Shown here piece after piece: positions 45,525 to 54,850 of a stretch of DNA of 64,000 nucleotides. The DNA lies in the NCBI GenBank assembly GCA_963723355.1, contig CAVRQQ010000002.1, forward strand, positions 189,925-253,924, given 5' to 3'. The DNA comes from JAFDBW01 sp963723355 (GTDB taxonomy: Bacteria > Desulfobacterota > Desulfuromonadia > Desulfuromonadales > BM103). The position numbers were made by a program, and so were the translations under genes. Position 1 is the first letter of the stretch. The number at the start of each line of letters is the position of its first letter. Under the pieces are notes generated by a model. That model was not told the DNA's origin. It searched no databases and was given only the letters and a program-made list of their open reading frames with translations.

Positions 45525-47052
45525 ATGCAAGATTTTTTCAAGCAGCAAGCCGAATGGCTGAAGACCTGGCAAGAGCAACAACAGGAATTGACCAAGCAGT
45601 ACGCTGCCTGGGGCGAAGGGTTGGCCCAGGGCGCGCCGGGAGATTTTAGTCAACAGGTGCCAGGCAATTTTGAGGAACTGGTAAAAGCACAGCAGGAGCT
45701 GTTTGAGCAATTTACCGGTTTTGGCGCAGCAGATGCAGCAGAACCTTCAGCAGCTTTGGGGCGACAAGCTTCCAGAAGAGTTGCTTCGCCAATTCAACTT
45801 CAACCTGTTACAGGAATTCTACAAAAACTGGCTCGGCAATATGAAATTCCCGGGTGGCCTGTCCAATCCGTTTATGCCGGGACAGAACTGGACCGATCCG
45901 ACCAGTTTCCTGAACGACTTTATGAAGAACGAGCATCCGTTCTTTTCAACCTTCAGCAATTTCAACATGGCCGATGAAGTGCAGAAAGTCTTTGGTATGT
46001 TTGGCATGTTGCAGGGCGCAAAAATGCCCGGCGGCGATCTGTTCAGCCAGCTCTTCACCACCTATCAGGGCTTTTTCAACCAGCTGGCCAACACCGGGAC
46101 AAGCAAGGGTTTCGACAAGCTGCTCGAGACCTTCAACAGCTGGAAGGACCAGTCAGACAAATACCTGCTCGCTCCGCAAGTCGGTATCAACCGTGAAACG
46201 GCGCAGGAATTTTCCAAGATCATCAGCCTTTCCCTGGCCTATATTGAAGTCTTTCGCCAAGATGGGCAAGCTGATTGAGGAAACCGCCCGAAAATCAGGA
46301 AACCGCTTCCAGGCCAAATTGGTCGAGCGTTCTCTTAACAACGAACCCCCGATCAAGTTCACCGACTTCTGCAACCTTTGGACCAAGGAGAATGAGGCGG
46401 TATTTCTCGAGGTGTTCGGTAGTGAAGGGTTTGCCAACACCCAGGCGGACCTCGCCTCGGCAGGGCTGCGTCTGAAAATGCAGACCGATAAACTGGTTGA
46501 GAAGATGATTGACCAGACGCCGATCGCTCTGAAACGCGACGTTGACCTGGCCGCCGGCGAAATAATTCAACTCAAGCGCGATTTGCGCCAATCACGTAAA
46601 CAGCAGGCCGTTCTGGCTGCTGAATGTAAGAATCGCCCGGGATGCAGTCGCCGCCGGTGAAGAACGCTTCAAGCAGATGGAGGCAGCCCTGGCCAAGGCT
46701 CAGGCCCTGGCAGAGAATGCCGAGAAAACGGCCAAAGAAGAAGTCGCCGCCGGCGAAAAACGCTTCAAGCAGATGGAGGCCGCCCTGGCCAAGGCTCAGA
46801 CCCTGGCAGAAAATGCCGAGAAAACGGCCAAAGAAGAAGTCGCCCGCCCCAGGCAAACTGTTGAGGCTGCTGCCGCCGCTCCCAAGAAGACTGCCACAGC
46901 AGCAACCAAGAAAACCCCTGCTGCTGCAGCCCAAAAAACAACCAAAACGACTGCCACAAAAGGCATCCAAAACAACAACCAAAAAGGCAGCCACGACGAC
47001 TGCTAAAAAAGCCAGCGGAAACAAAAAGTCTTCCGGCTCCCCGACTAAATAA
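45525..47052 (+). CDS. phaE: PHA synthase subunit PhaE with coiled-coil repeats and histone-like tail (four extra bases)
   Basis: Noncatalytic partner of class III PHA synthase, about 509 residues after removing single extra bases near 45720, 46245, 46625 and 46965. The first about 330 residues are PhaE-like (LKTWQEQQQELTKQYAAWG, FYKNWLGNMKFPGGLSNPF, GTSKGFDKLLETFNSWKDQSD). They are followed by a coiled coil with two copies of a 32-residue repeat (FKQMEAALAKAQ.LAENAEKTAKEEVA; DNA unit 96 bp at 46668 and 46764), then about 75 residues of Ala/Lys/Thr-rich tail (APKKTATAATKKTP and similar), like histone H1, AlgP or PhaF. Usual PhaE proteins are about 350 residues. phaC follows 14 bases later. 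Confidence 0.82.
46668..46847 (+). repeat. 96-bp tandem repeat inside phaE
   Basis: Two adjacent near-identical copies starting at 46668 and 46764, coding for the 32-residue coiled-coil unit in phaE. Confidence 0.85.
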
Positions 47053-47066
47053 GTGAGGACGACACA

Positions 47067-48130
47067 ATGAACTATACACAGCAGATCCAGGAATCAATGG
47101 ACGAGTTCAAGGCCTTCGCCGAGAATCTGAAAAAAGGTGTCGAGAACCTGGCCTCCAGCGGCGAGGTCAAACTGGCTCAGACCGAAAAGGAGCTGGTTTA
47201 CGAGGATGGCAAACGCAAACTTTACCGCTACCAGGCGCGCAGCCAAAAAGATTTGCCCGGTTCCCGACGCTGATTGTTTATGCCATGGTCAACCGCTACA
47301 CGATGCTCGACCTGCAGCCCGATCGCTCAATGATCCGCAACCTGCTCGATCAGGGACAGGATGTCTACCTGATCGACTGGGGTTATGCTGACCGCATGGA
47401 TCGGCATCTGACCATGGATGATCTCATCAACGCGTTTATGGACGATTGCATCGATCACATTCGCGAGCAACACCAACTCGAAGCCATCAACCTGCTGGGA
47501 GTCTGCCAGGGTGGCACTTTTTCTGCGATCTACTCTGCGCTGCATCCGGAGAAGGTCAAGAACCTGATCACCATGGTGGCGCCGATCGATTTTGAAACCA
47601 ACGACAGCCTGTTGTATGTCTGGGGCAAGGCGATGGATGTCGATCTGCTGATCGATGCCTACGGCATTGTACCGGGCGATCTGATGAACCAGTCATACCA
47701 GATGCTGCAGCCCTTCACGCTGACGTTTCAGAAGTACCTCAACATGGTCGACACCATGGCCGATAGCGAAAAATTAGCGGCCTTCTTGCGCATGGAGAGT
47801 TGGATTTTCGACAGCCCTGATCAGCCGGGAGAAGTCTTGCGCCAGAATGCCAAGGATCTTTTTCAGGAAAACAAGCTGGTCAAGGGCGAATTTGAAATCG
47901 GTGGTCAGCGGGTTGATCTGAAGCAGGTCAGCATGCCGGTGCTCTGCATCTACGCCGATTACGACACCTTGGTCCCGCCGGCTTCATCGAAGAAGCTGCT
48001 TGAGTATGTTGGCACCAAGGACAAGCAGGAATTGTCCTACCCCGTTGGGCATGTCGGCATGTTCGTCTCCGGGAAAACCCAGTCGACCCTGGCCCCGAGA
48101 ATTTCTGAGTGGCTCAATCAGCGGATCTGA
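47067..48130 (+). CDS. phaC: class III PHA synthase catalytic subunit (one missing base)
   Basis: About 355 residues, the usual class III size. The N-terminal part to LYRYQARSQK and the rest from RFPTLIVYAMVNRYTMLDLQ are joined when one A is added in the run near 47245. The lipase-like box is GVCQGG with the catalytic Cys; the Asp is in YADYDTLVPP and the His in VGHVGMFVSGK. It polymerises (R)-3-hydroxyacyl-CoA together with PhaE. It is directly downstream of phaE and followed by a third SDR gene at 48196. Confidence 0.92.
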
Positions 48131-48195
48131 CAAGCCTCTCAAATCATTCCGTCCACAAATGATGTGGACTTATTTCACTCTAGAATGGATTAATT

Positions 48196-48954
48196 ATGAA
48201 CGTTGAAAACAATGTATTTGTAGTCACGGGCGGCGCCCGTGGTCTTGGATTTGCGATTGCCGAGAATCTGGCCTCGGGCAGGGGGAAACTTGCCCTGGTC
48301 GACATGAATAAAGAGGGTCTGGACCAGGCCGCAGCAGCTCTGCAGGAGTACAATGTTGAGGTGCGCTGCTATGTCGCCAACGTCGCCGTAGAAGAGGAAG
48401 TCATCGCTCTGTTTGATAATATTCAAAAGGATTTTGGCCAGATTGATGGTCTGATCAATAATGCCGGCATCACCCGTGATGCCTTGCTGGTCAAGAGGAA
48501 AAATGGTGAAACGACCAAGATGTCCCTTCAGGCCTGGCAGCAAGTCATCGATGTCAACCTGACAGGGGTTTTTCTTTGCGGTCGTGAGGCTGCGGCCAAG
48601 ATGGTCGAAGCCGGGAAAGGCGGAGTTATCGTCAATATCAGCAGCGTATGCCGCGACGGCAATATCGGTCAGAGCAACTATTCGGCTGCCAAGGCCGGGG
48701 TCTCTGCACTGACCGCCACCTGGGGCAAGGAACTGTCTAGGTTTGGCGTCCGAGTCGGTGCCGTCGCGCCCGGTTTCGTTAATACCGAAATGGTCAAGAC
48801 GATCCCGGAGCCGGTCCTGGAAAAGCTGAAAGAGCTGATCCCATTGCGTCGGCTCGCCGAACCCGATGAGATTGCCCACACCGTTCGCTACGTCATCGAG
48901 AATGAGTATTTCACCACTCGCACCATCGCGATCGGTGGCGGCATGCAGGTCTAA
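48196..48954 (+). CDS. SDR-family reductase (3)
   Basis: 252 residues: VTGGARGLGFAIAENLA, NNAGITRDALL, NISSVCRDGNIGQSNYSAAKAGV (Ser, Tyr, Lys all present), ending TIAIGGGMQV. It resembles FabG/PhaB-type oxidoreductases. The location after phaC suggests a 3-oxoacyl-CoA reductase or a 3-hydroxybutyrate-linked enzyme. No distinguishing residue lets me pick. Confidence 0.8.
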   Translation: MNVENNVFVVTGGARGLGFAIAENLASGRGKLALVDMNKEGLDQAAAALQEYNVEVRCYVANVAVEEEVIALFDNIQKDFGQIDGLINNAGITRDALLVKRKNGETTKMSLQAWQQVIDVNLTGVFLCGREAAAKMVEAGKGGVIVNISSVCRDGNIGQSNYSAAKAGVSALTATWGKELSRFGVRVGAVAPGFVNTEMVKTIPEPVLEKLKELIPLRRLAEPDEIAHTVRYVIENEYFTTRTIAIGGGMQV

Positions 48955-49114
48955 ACTGGATGCGGGGGCGAGCAAACGACCCCTGTCAGCTTAACCAGGC
49001 CAGACGGTTCCGGGGATTATCCCAGACTCGCCAAAAGAGGATATTTTACCCCCAGTCTGACATTCTTGCCGGACGGAACCAGAACAATAACCAACTTTTA
49101 TGAGGTGTAACCAT

Positions 49115-50290
49115 ATGAACCAGGTCTATGTTATCGATGCATTACGCACTCCGTTTGGCAGTTTCGGTGGCGTCCTGGCGGATGTCCCCGCTACCGAGCT
49201 GGCGGCGACCGTCACCAGGGCATTGCTGGAAAGAAATCAGATCGATCCGTCGATTATAGATCAGTATATAGCCGGGCAGGTTGTCTCGACCGGTTGCGGG
49301 CAGGCCCCGGCACGGATCGCCATGCGCAAGGCCGGTCTTCCGGATACCGTTCCGGCCATGACCATCAACAAAGCCTGCGGCAGTGGTCTAAAAGCCATGA
49401 TGCTGGTCGCCGATACGATTCGTTTGGGAGATGACCATGTGGGCATTGCAGGTGGCATGGAGAACATGTCCCTCTATCCATACGCCCTGCTGAACGCACG
49501 TTTTGGCATGCGCATGGGCCATGATCAGGTCGTTGACCTGTTACTTTATGATGCCCTGCTCGACCCCGAAAGCGGACGTCATATGGGCGATATTACCGAG
49601 GAAGCACTGGCCGAACGCGGCATCAGTCGGGAAGCCCAGGATGAGTATGCCATCAGCTCCTATCAGCGCGCCCAGGCTGCGAGCAAGAGAGGGTTTCACG
49701 CCAGAGAAATCGTTCCGGTGGTGAAATCAAGCCGAAAAGGAGAGGTCATAATTGACCGTGATGAGGAGCCCACCCGGGTTGATTTCGATAAATTCACCTC
49801 GTTGCGTCCGGCCTTTAAAAAAGATGGTACTGTGACCGCCGGCAATGCCTCGACCATCAATGATGGCGCGGCCTTTGCGCTGCTTGCCAGCGGGGCCGCA
49901 TGTGAGAAACACGGCCTGAAACCAAAAGCCAGAATGATTGCCTATGCAACCAACAGTCTACACCCCACGCAGTTCCCGGTGGCCCCGATCGGAGCCATTG
50001 AGCGGGTCTGCAGCAAGGCCGGCATGACGCTCGAGCAGATTGACCTGTTCGAAATCAATACCGCGTTTTCGGCCGTTGCCCTGATGTCGATTAACAAACT
50101 GAATATCAATCGAGACAAGGTCAATATTAATGGCGGCGCCATCTCCATCGGCCATCCGGTCGGTGCCAGTGGCGGTCGTCTGGTGGCCACGCTGCTCAAC
50201 GGACTTGAGGAAACCTCCGGGCGCTACGGCCTGGCAACCCTCTGCATCGGTGGTGGCGAAGCGGTTGCGGCAATCTTCGAACGACTTTAA
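49115..50290 (+). CDS. acetyl-CoA C-acetyltransferase (thiolase)
   Basis: 391 residues from ATG 49115, with GAGGTG seven to eight bases upstream (an in-frame ATG at 49100 overlaps the ribosome site). The acyl-enzyme Cys is in NKACGSGLKAMM, the catalytic His in GGAISIGHPVGASGG and the second Cys in CIGGGEA. The usual NEAF motif reads NTAF (EINTAFSAV), retaining Asn but not Glu. It makes acetoacetyl-CoA from two acetyl-CoA, the standard entry to PHB, and closes the PHA island. A hairpin follows at 50312-50327. Confidence 0.92.
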   Translation: MNQVYVIDALRTPFGSFGGVLADVPATELAATVTRALLERNQIDPSIIDQYIAGQVVSTGCGQAPARIAMRKAGLPDTVPAMTINKACGSGLKAMMLVADTIRLGDDHVGIAGGMENMSLYPYALLNARFGMRMGHDQVVDLLLYDALLDPESGRHMGDITEEALAERGISREAQDEYAISSYQRAQAASKRGFHAREIVPVVKSSRKGEVIIDRDEEPTRVDFDKFTSLRPAFKKDGTVTAGNASTINDGAAFALLASGAACEKHGLKPKARMIAYATNSLHPTQFPVAPIGAIERVCSKAGMTLEQIDLFEINTAFSAVALMSINKLNINRDKVNINGGAISIGHPVGASGGRLVATLLNGLEETSGRYGLATLCIGGGEAVAAIFERL

Positions 50291-50311
50291 GCGAAGACGA
50301 ATCGGTAGGAG

Positions 50312-50327
50312 GCGGGGCTGTCCCCGC
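50312..50327 (+). terminator. GC hairpin after the thiolase gene
   Basis: GCGGGG and CCCCGC pair around CTGT, 22 bases after the stop. No T-run follows, so it may be a weak terminator. The remaining 380 bases to the racemase gene contain nothing I can support. Confidence 0.45.
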
Positions 50328-50705
50328 TATCCTTTCACTCCCTAGGTCAAAAGTAGGCGATGATTTCCTTGTGGGCGACAGCGTTTCTTTAGCATGACTT
50401 TACACCGCCAAAGTGGTTCCGCCCTTAACACGTGGCTGGAGGCCTTTTGGGGCAGGGCAGGCTTAAACTAAGGCTCTGTTTGCATGAAATGTGGGATGGC
50501 CATTCTCACATTGCAGGGTCAGCAAGAATTTCGTATTTCGGACAAATCCACACCACCTATACAATATGAGAGGATAAAGAGTAAACTAAAGGATTGGATT
50601 CGGACCAAAGGGCCCCTGCTCCCTAAGCAAGAGTGGTAACAAGGTCTTGAGAAAAGATCATTAGCCTTATTACTTGTGAAACTTACTCACAGTGTGTCGT
50701 CTTGA

Positions 50706-51773
50706 TCAGTGGTTTATTACAACCTTGGTGACAAAAGGTGACGTCATCGCTTGGACCAATGCGCTGTAGTTGAGTTGGAACGCCACTTCCGAACCGATCT
50801 GCAGGGTGCAGTTGTCGGTGACCAGGATGAGGTGATCGCTGCTGGCCCCCATAACCTCGATTCCAACTGGGGGGAGCAAACCGAGTGGGTCGACGTCCTG
50901 ACGTCCGATGGCAAGAACAGATTGCGTCACCTGTCCCCTATCGACGACAGGTTCTGCCTCGCCGAATGCGGTCTGTGCGATTGTTCCTGATGGTTGTGAT
51001 GGCTTGATCTTCGTTTCGATCACTTCCGCGACGAGGGTGAGAGCATCGGTGAAGAGACCTTCGATCGGTTGGCGATGGAGGGTTTCGCAGCCGAGCAGGA
51101 TTGCCTCGCCGAGGCGGAGATTGTTGATCCTGCCTGTCTCTGCACCACTCAAGGCCCATTCCAGGTTCGCCGAGTTTCCTCCCGAAACAATCTCCAGTTT
51201 CAAATCGAATGTTGCCTCAATTAAATTCGCGAGTGCCGAGAGCACGGCCATATTCCTGGCGTCTGGAGAGACTCCGCACCGGCAGGCTAGATTGGTGCCG
51301 ATTCCTTTCAAAGCGATATTCGGCAAGCACAGCGTTTCACCTGCCAGGGCTATCAGGTCATCGGGCATGATCCCTTCGCGCAGGTCTCCCAACTCGACCA
51401 TGATAACCACTCCGTGGGTACGATGAAGTTTCTGCGCTTCGAGAGAAAGATTTCTGATGACTTCGATTTCCGTGTTGAAGCTCAGATCGGCGTTCACAAC
51501 GACCCGCTCCGCCTGACTGAGCATCGGCGAACGAATCAGGGTCATCGGTGCAGAGATCTTGTCAAACCTCATGTTTTCGATATTTTCTATGCGCGAGTCG
51601 CCAATAGAACTCACCCCTGCCTTTATCATCGCTTCGGCAATCTCTGTTGAGCCAAGGGTTGCCTTGGTCACACCAGTCACCGAAATGCCGCGACCGGCAA
51701 GTCGTTCAACTAATGTACGGGTATTATGAGATATTTTTTCGAGGTCAATCTCTAACCTTGGTGTAGGCATCAT
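50706..51773 (-). CDS. alanine/ornithine racemase-family PLP enzyme
   Basis: 355 residues. The PLP lysine is Lys37 in VTKATLGS, at the start of a fold type III barrel; SRIENIENMRF and MTLIRSPMLSQ are characteristic of the ornithine racemase (Orr/YhfX) branch rather than of classical Alr. It overlaps the stop of the DUF1611 gene by four bases (ATGA at 51770-51773), so both are made together. In this setting it may interconvert L- and D-ornithine or act on another D-amino acid. Confidence 0.85.
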   Translation of the reverse strand: MMPTPRLEIDLEKISHNTRTLVERLAGRGISVTGVTKATLGSTEIAEAMIKAGVSSIGDSRIENIENMRFDKISAPMTLIRSPMLSQAERVVVNADLSFNTEIEVIRNLSLEAQKLHRTHGVVIMVELGDLREGIMPDDLIALAGETLCLPNIALKGIGTNLACRCGVSPDARNMAVLSALANLIEATFDLKLEIVSGGNSANLEWALSGAETGRINNLRLGEAILLGCETLHRQPIEGLFTDALTLVAEVIETKIKPSQPSGTIAQTAFGEAEPVVDRGQVTQSVLAIGRQDVDPLGLLPPVGIEVMGASSDHLILVTDNCTLQIGSEVAFQLNYSALVQAMTSPFVTKVVINH

Positions 51774-52966
51774 GCGACAGCGATCAGCTTCCCTTGAAGC
51801 TCCGGGAACGCAGCAGTGACCATTTCCACGAGGTGCTCAGGGGGCCGGGTCAGTGCATCGGTGCTCGGGATGCCGAGTTCATGCTCATACTGTGTGATCG
51901 CCTTACTTACCTCATTGTCACTCATATCCTCATGGTTGATCGTCAGGCCGATGACTTTCGTGTCTGAAAAGGTCTGGATGAGGTTGATCTCCGCCGCCGG
52001 GTTCGGCATCGCCATCTGCTCGAAGTCACAACGTTGGGTGCGTCGCGGTGCATGTTGTAACACGACACCGTTGGGGCAGCTGCCACGGAGAATGAAAGAT
52101 GTAGACGAAAAAGCAGGATGACTCAGTGAGCCTTGCCCTTCGATAATGATCACGTCGGGGTTTTCATTTTCAAAAGCTTCGACGATCGTTGCTTCAAGTT
52201 CTCCGGCACAGAATTGTGACGGGATAGCGTCAATCGCGACGCCATAGCGAGCCCCCTGAATCAACCCGGTCTGGCCGGTTCCGATCATGACCGCCTTTAT
52301 GCCGCGATCATTGAGCGCGCGGGTCAAGATGTTTGCCGTAGTGCGCTTGCCAATGGCGCAGTCGGTGCCAAGTACAGCGATACGCGGGCAGGTTACCTCA
52401 GAGATACGCCCACTGAACAGGCGCAGGTTTTTCTTGTCTCGAGGTTTTCGTACGTCATTGATCGTCACCTTGTTCGCGACACACGCTGCGGCAAAGACCG
52501 GGTCGTCATTGAGGAATTCATGAAGACCGTTGACGATGTTCATACCATGGCTCATGGCCTCAAGTACGAGCGCTCGCTCGTGTTTCGACAACATGCCACT
52601 GGATGGCGCCATACCAAAGATGAAGGTGTCGGGAACAGAGCCTGCCTGCGCCAGGGAGTCAGCGAGATCGCGACATATGGGGATAGAGTTAGGCTTGTCG
52701 TCGAGGACCATGCCGGTATCGAGGCCTGCTTTTTCGCTGTCGATCACCGAAAGGATTTCGTATTTCTCCGAGCGCCGGATAAGCCCATTGGCGGTTTTGC
52801 CGTCAAGAGCACCGAAGTTGGCTTCGCAGTAGACGATCGCGGTGACGAGTCGACTCTTGTCTTTGCGGTATCGGGACTCAGCAGACCACGCGCGTTCTTT
52901 TCTGGTGATTGGTTGAAGTTTAGTTACCGCAGAGATTGAAGATGAAACAGGAGGGATTACCAGCAT
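51770..52966 (-). CDS. DUF1611 family protein (DgcN-like)
   Basis: 398 residues. An N-terminal alpha/beta domain (VIDSEKAGLDTGMVLDD, FIFGMAPSSGMLSK) is followed by a P-loop NTPase-like domain with GTDCAIGKRTTA and MIGTGQTGLIQGARYG. Characterised relatives (DgcN) act as N-acetyltransferases in D-glutamate catabolism; whether this copy does so is inferred only. AAGGA precedes the ATG. Co-transcribed with the racemase-like gene and divergent from the M81 gene. Confidence 0.85.
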   Translation of the reverse strand: MLVIPPVSSSISAVTKLQPITRKERAWSAESRYRKDKSRLVTAIVYCEANFGALDGKTANGLIRRSEKYEILSVIDSEKAGLDTGMVLDDKPNSIPICRDLADSLAQAGSVPDTFIFGMAPSSGMLSKHERALVLEAMSHGMNIVNGLHEFLNDDPVFAAACVANKVTINDVRKPRDKKNLRLFSGRISEVTCPRIAVLGTDCAIGKRTTANILTRALNDRGIKAVMIGTGQTGLIQGARYGVAIDAIPSQFCAGELEATIVEAFENENPDVIIIEGQGSLSHPAFSSTSFILRGSCPNGVVLQHAPRRTQRCDFEQMAMPNPAAEINLIQTFSDTKVIGLTINHEDMSDNEVSKAITQYEHELGIPSTDALTRPPEHLVEMVTAAFPELQGKLIAVA

Positions 52967-53329
52967 AGCCGTTCCTTTGAGTTAGAGCTCAGAGGAAGCG
53001 ACGGGATCGTGCCAGCCAGAATTGGCCGAAGGTCAACGAGTGGTCCCTACTAAGTTGTATTCCTGTGAGGAGTATTCCCCATCAGGACGAATCTGTGTGC
53101 GAGTATAGCACAAAGTTCGACAATCAAATTGTTTTTATCGATTAGTTAGTTACGGCCTCTCACAGAATAGCCTTCTTGACTCGTGGAACGGTAGCTGCTG
53201 ATAGTTCTTCTGCCATCAAAACAACCAGCTATTTAAGACGAAAAGACTGGTTTTAATAAAAAGATGAAAATGTAAAGACATGTTACTGTAACGAATAAGA
53301 TCTTTCCTCTTTTTAGACGGAACCGCCTA
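52967..53329. promoter_or_regulatory. divergent control region with an 11-base palindrome
   Basis: The gap between DUF1611 (-) and M81 (+) contains GTTACTGTAAC at 53282-53292, a perfect palindrome 38 bases before the M81 start, suitable for a dimeric regulator. No regulator gene is encoded nearby. AT-rich stretches at 53100-53150 may hold promoters, but I see no strong -35/-10 pair. Confidence 0.45.
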
Positions 53330-54850
53330 ATGAGTTTCAATGTTCTGACTGCAGAAATTTCACATGAGACCAACTCTTTCAGCCTGCACAAAACTGGTAA
53401 ACAGGCCTTCATGGCCCGTTACGCCTTGATGGATGTAGCGGCAATAGCCGAACGCGGCTCTGAAAATACAGAGCTCGCCGGTTTTCTCGATACTGGTCGT
53501 GCGTATGGCTGGCATGTCGAGCATGTCCTCAGTGCGGCGGCCGGGCCGAGTGGTAAAATAAGGCGCAAGGCTTTTGACTGGCTCTGCGAGCCGATAATCA
53601 CCGCAATCAGGAAAAATTCTTTCGACGGACTTCTTCTTGGCTTGCATGGTGCGATGGGTCTTGATTTCTGTGAAGATGGCGAAGGTGAATTGCTGCGGCG
53701 CATCCGTAGCGTGGTTGGTGCAGAGATGCCAATTGCCATCACGCTTGATCCACATGCAAATGTCAGCAACCTGATGTGTGCCTTGGCGGACATCATTGTT
53801 TCGTTTAAAACCTATCCGCATATTGATATGCGCGAGACCGGTCGTCATGCCGCCAAAATTCTGCACCGGACGATGGCTGGCGAGATCAAACCGCGCACGA
53901 TCCGCGTGAGTCGGCCCATGCTTGAAGAGGTCAATGGTGGCCGCACCGACATTGGCCCAATGATCGAGCGTATTGCCAGGGCACGGAGGTATGAGAAACA
54001 GGCGGATGTCTTTGCCGTGAGCATCAATGCGGGTTTCGCCAGTGCGGATATTACTGAAGTCGGGCCAACTGTGCTGGTGACCGGGCAGGGAGATTTTACA
54101 GCCCATAGAGCTTTTGCCGAAACGATCGCCGATGACATCTGGAACAAGCGCTTTGATGTGCTGAACGACTATCTCAGTGTTACTGAGGCTGCAGCGATTG
54201 CAGCAACTTACAAGCCTGACCAGGGGCCGCTGATCATAGCCGATTATGCCGACAACCCTGGCGCAGGAGGCTATGGCGACTCCACAGCATTGTTGTGTGC
54301 AATGCTTGAGGCGGGGGTGACAAATGCCTGTTTCGGTCCGATGGTGGATGGCGAGGCTGTAAAAGAATTGCATTCCTCGGTTGCGGGCGAACGAGTTCAG
54401 ATTGTGTTGGGAGGGAAGACAGACCCGCTCTACGGAGGAGGGCCACTCAACCTTGAAGGTGAACTCGTCTCAGTCAGCGACGGGCATTTTATCGGCGATG
54501 GTCCGATGATCCACGGGCTCCACGGCAGTTTCGGGCCAAGTGCGGTTTTACGTGTCGGAGGTGTTGAGATACTCTTGGTCACCATTGCTCGCCAAATACT
54601 TGATTTGCAGCAATTCAGAGCCTTTGGTATCGATCCTGAGAGTAAGCATGTTGTGGCGTTAAAATCGATGCAACATTTCCGCGCTGCGTTTGAGCCGATT
54701 GCCGGACATGTGATTGTTTGTGACAGCGGTGCACTTTGTACCCCGCGCTACGATCGGCTGCCTTATAGAAACGTACCGAGGCCTATTTTCCCCCTGGACG
54801 AACTACATCCTGCAATTCACCAAGTGGCGATTAAGGAAGGGTTCCAATGA
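53330..54850 (+). CDS. M81-family metallopeptidase (MlrC-like)
   Basis: 506 residues with the two family domains (DUF1485 N-terminal about 1-295; MlrC C-terminal about 300-490). Seen: AEISHETNSFSLHKTG, LLLGLHGAMG, ITLDPHANVS with metal-binding His/Asp, YPHIDMRETGRHA and DYADNPGAGGYGDST. MlrC cleaves linear microcystin peptides, but most homologues act in unrelated catabolic clusters. Here it overlaps the ornithine-cyclodeaminase-like gene by four bases. A dipeptidase or amidase for D-residue-containing substrates is a plausible inference. Confidence 0.88.
   Translation: MSFNVLTAEISHETNSFSLHKTGKQAFMARYALMDVAAIAERGSENTELAGFLDTGRAYGWHVEHVLSAAAGPSGKIRRKAFDWLCEPIITAIRKNSFDGLLLGLHGAMGLDFCEDGEGELLRRIRSVVGAEMPIAITLDPHANVSNLMCALADIIVSFKTYPHIDMRETGRHAAKILHRTMAGEIKPRTIRVSRPMLEEVNGGRTDIGPMIERIARARRYEKQADVFAVSINAGFASADITEVGPTVLVTGQGDFTAHRAFAETIADDIWNKRFDVLNDYLSVTEAAAIAATYKPDQGPLIIADYADNPGAGGYGDSTALLCAMLEAGVTNACFGPMVDGEAVKELHSSVAGERVQIVLGGKTDPLYGGGPLNLEGELVSVSDGHFIGDGPMIHGLHGSFGPSAVLRVGGVEILLVTIARQILDLQQFRAFGIDPESKHVVALKSMQHFRAAFEPIAGHVIVCDSGALCTPRYDRLPYRNVPRPIFPLDELHPAIHQVAIKEGFQ

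Noticed and set aside
46668..46847. CRISPR-like or satellite repeat
   Set aside because: Only two copies, both coding in frame for a coiled coil in phaE.
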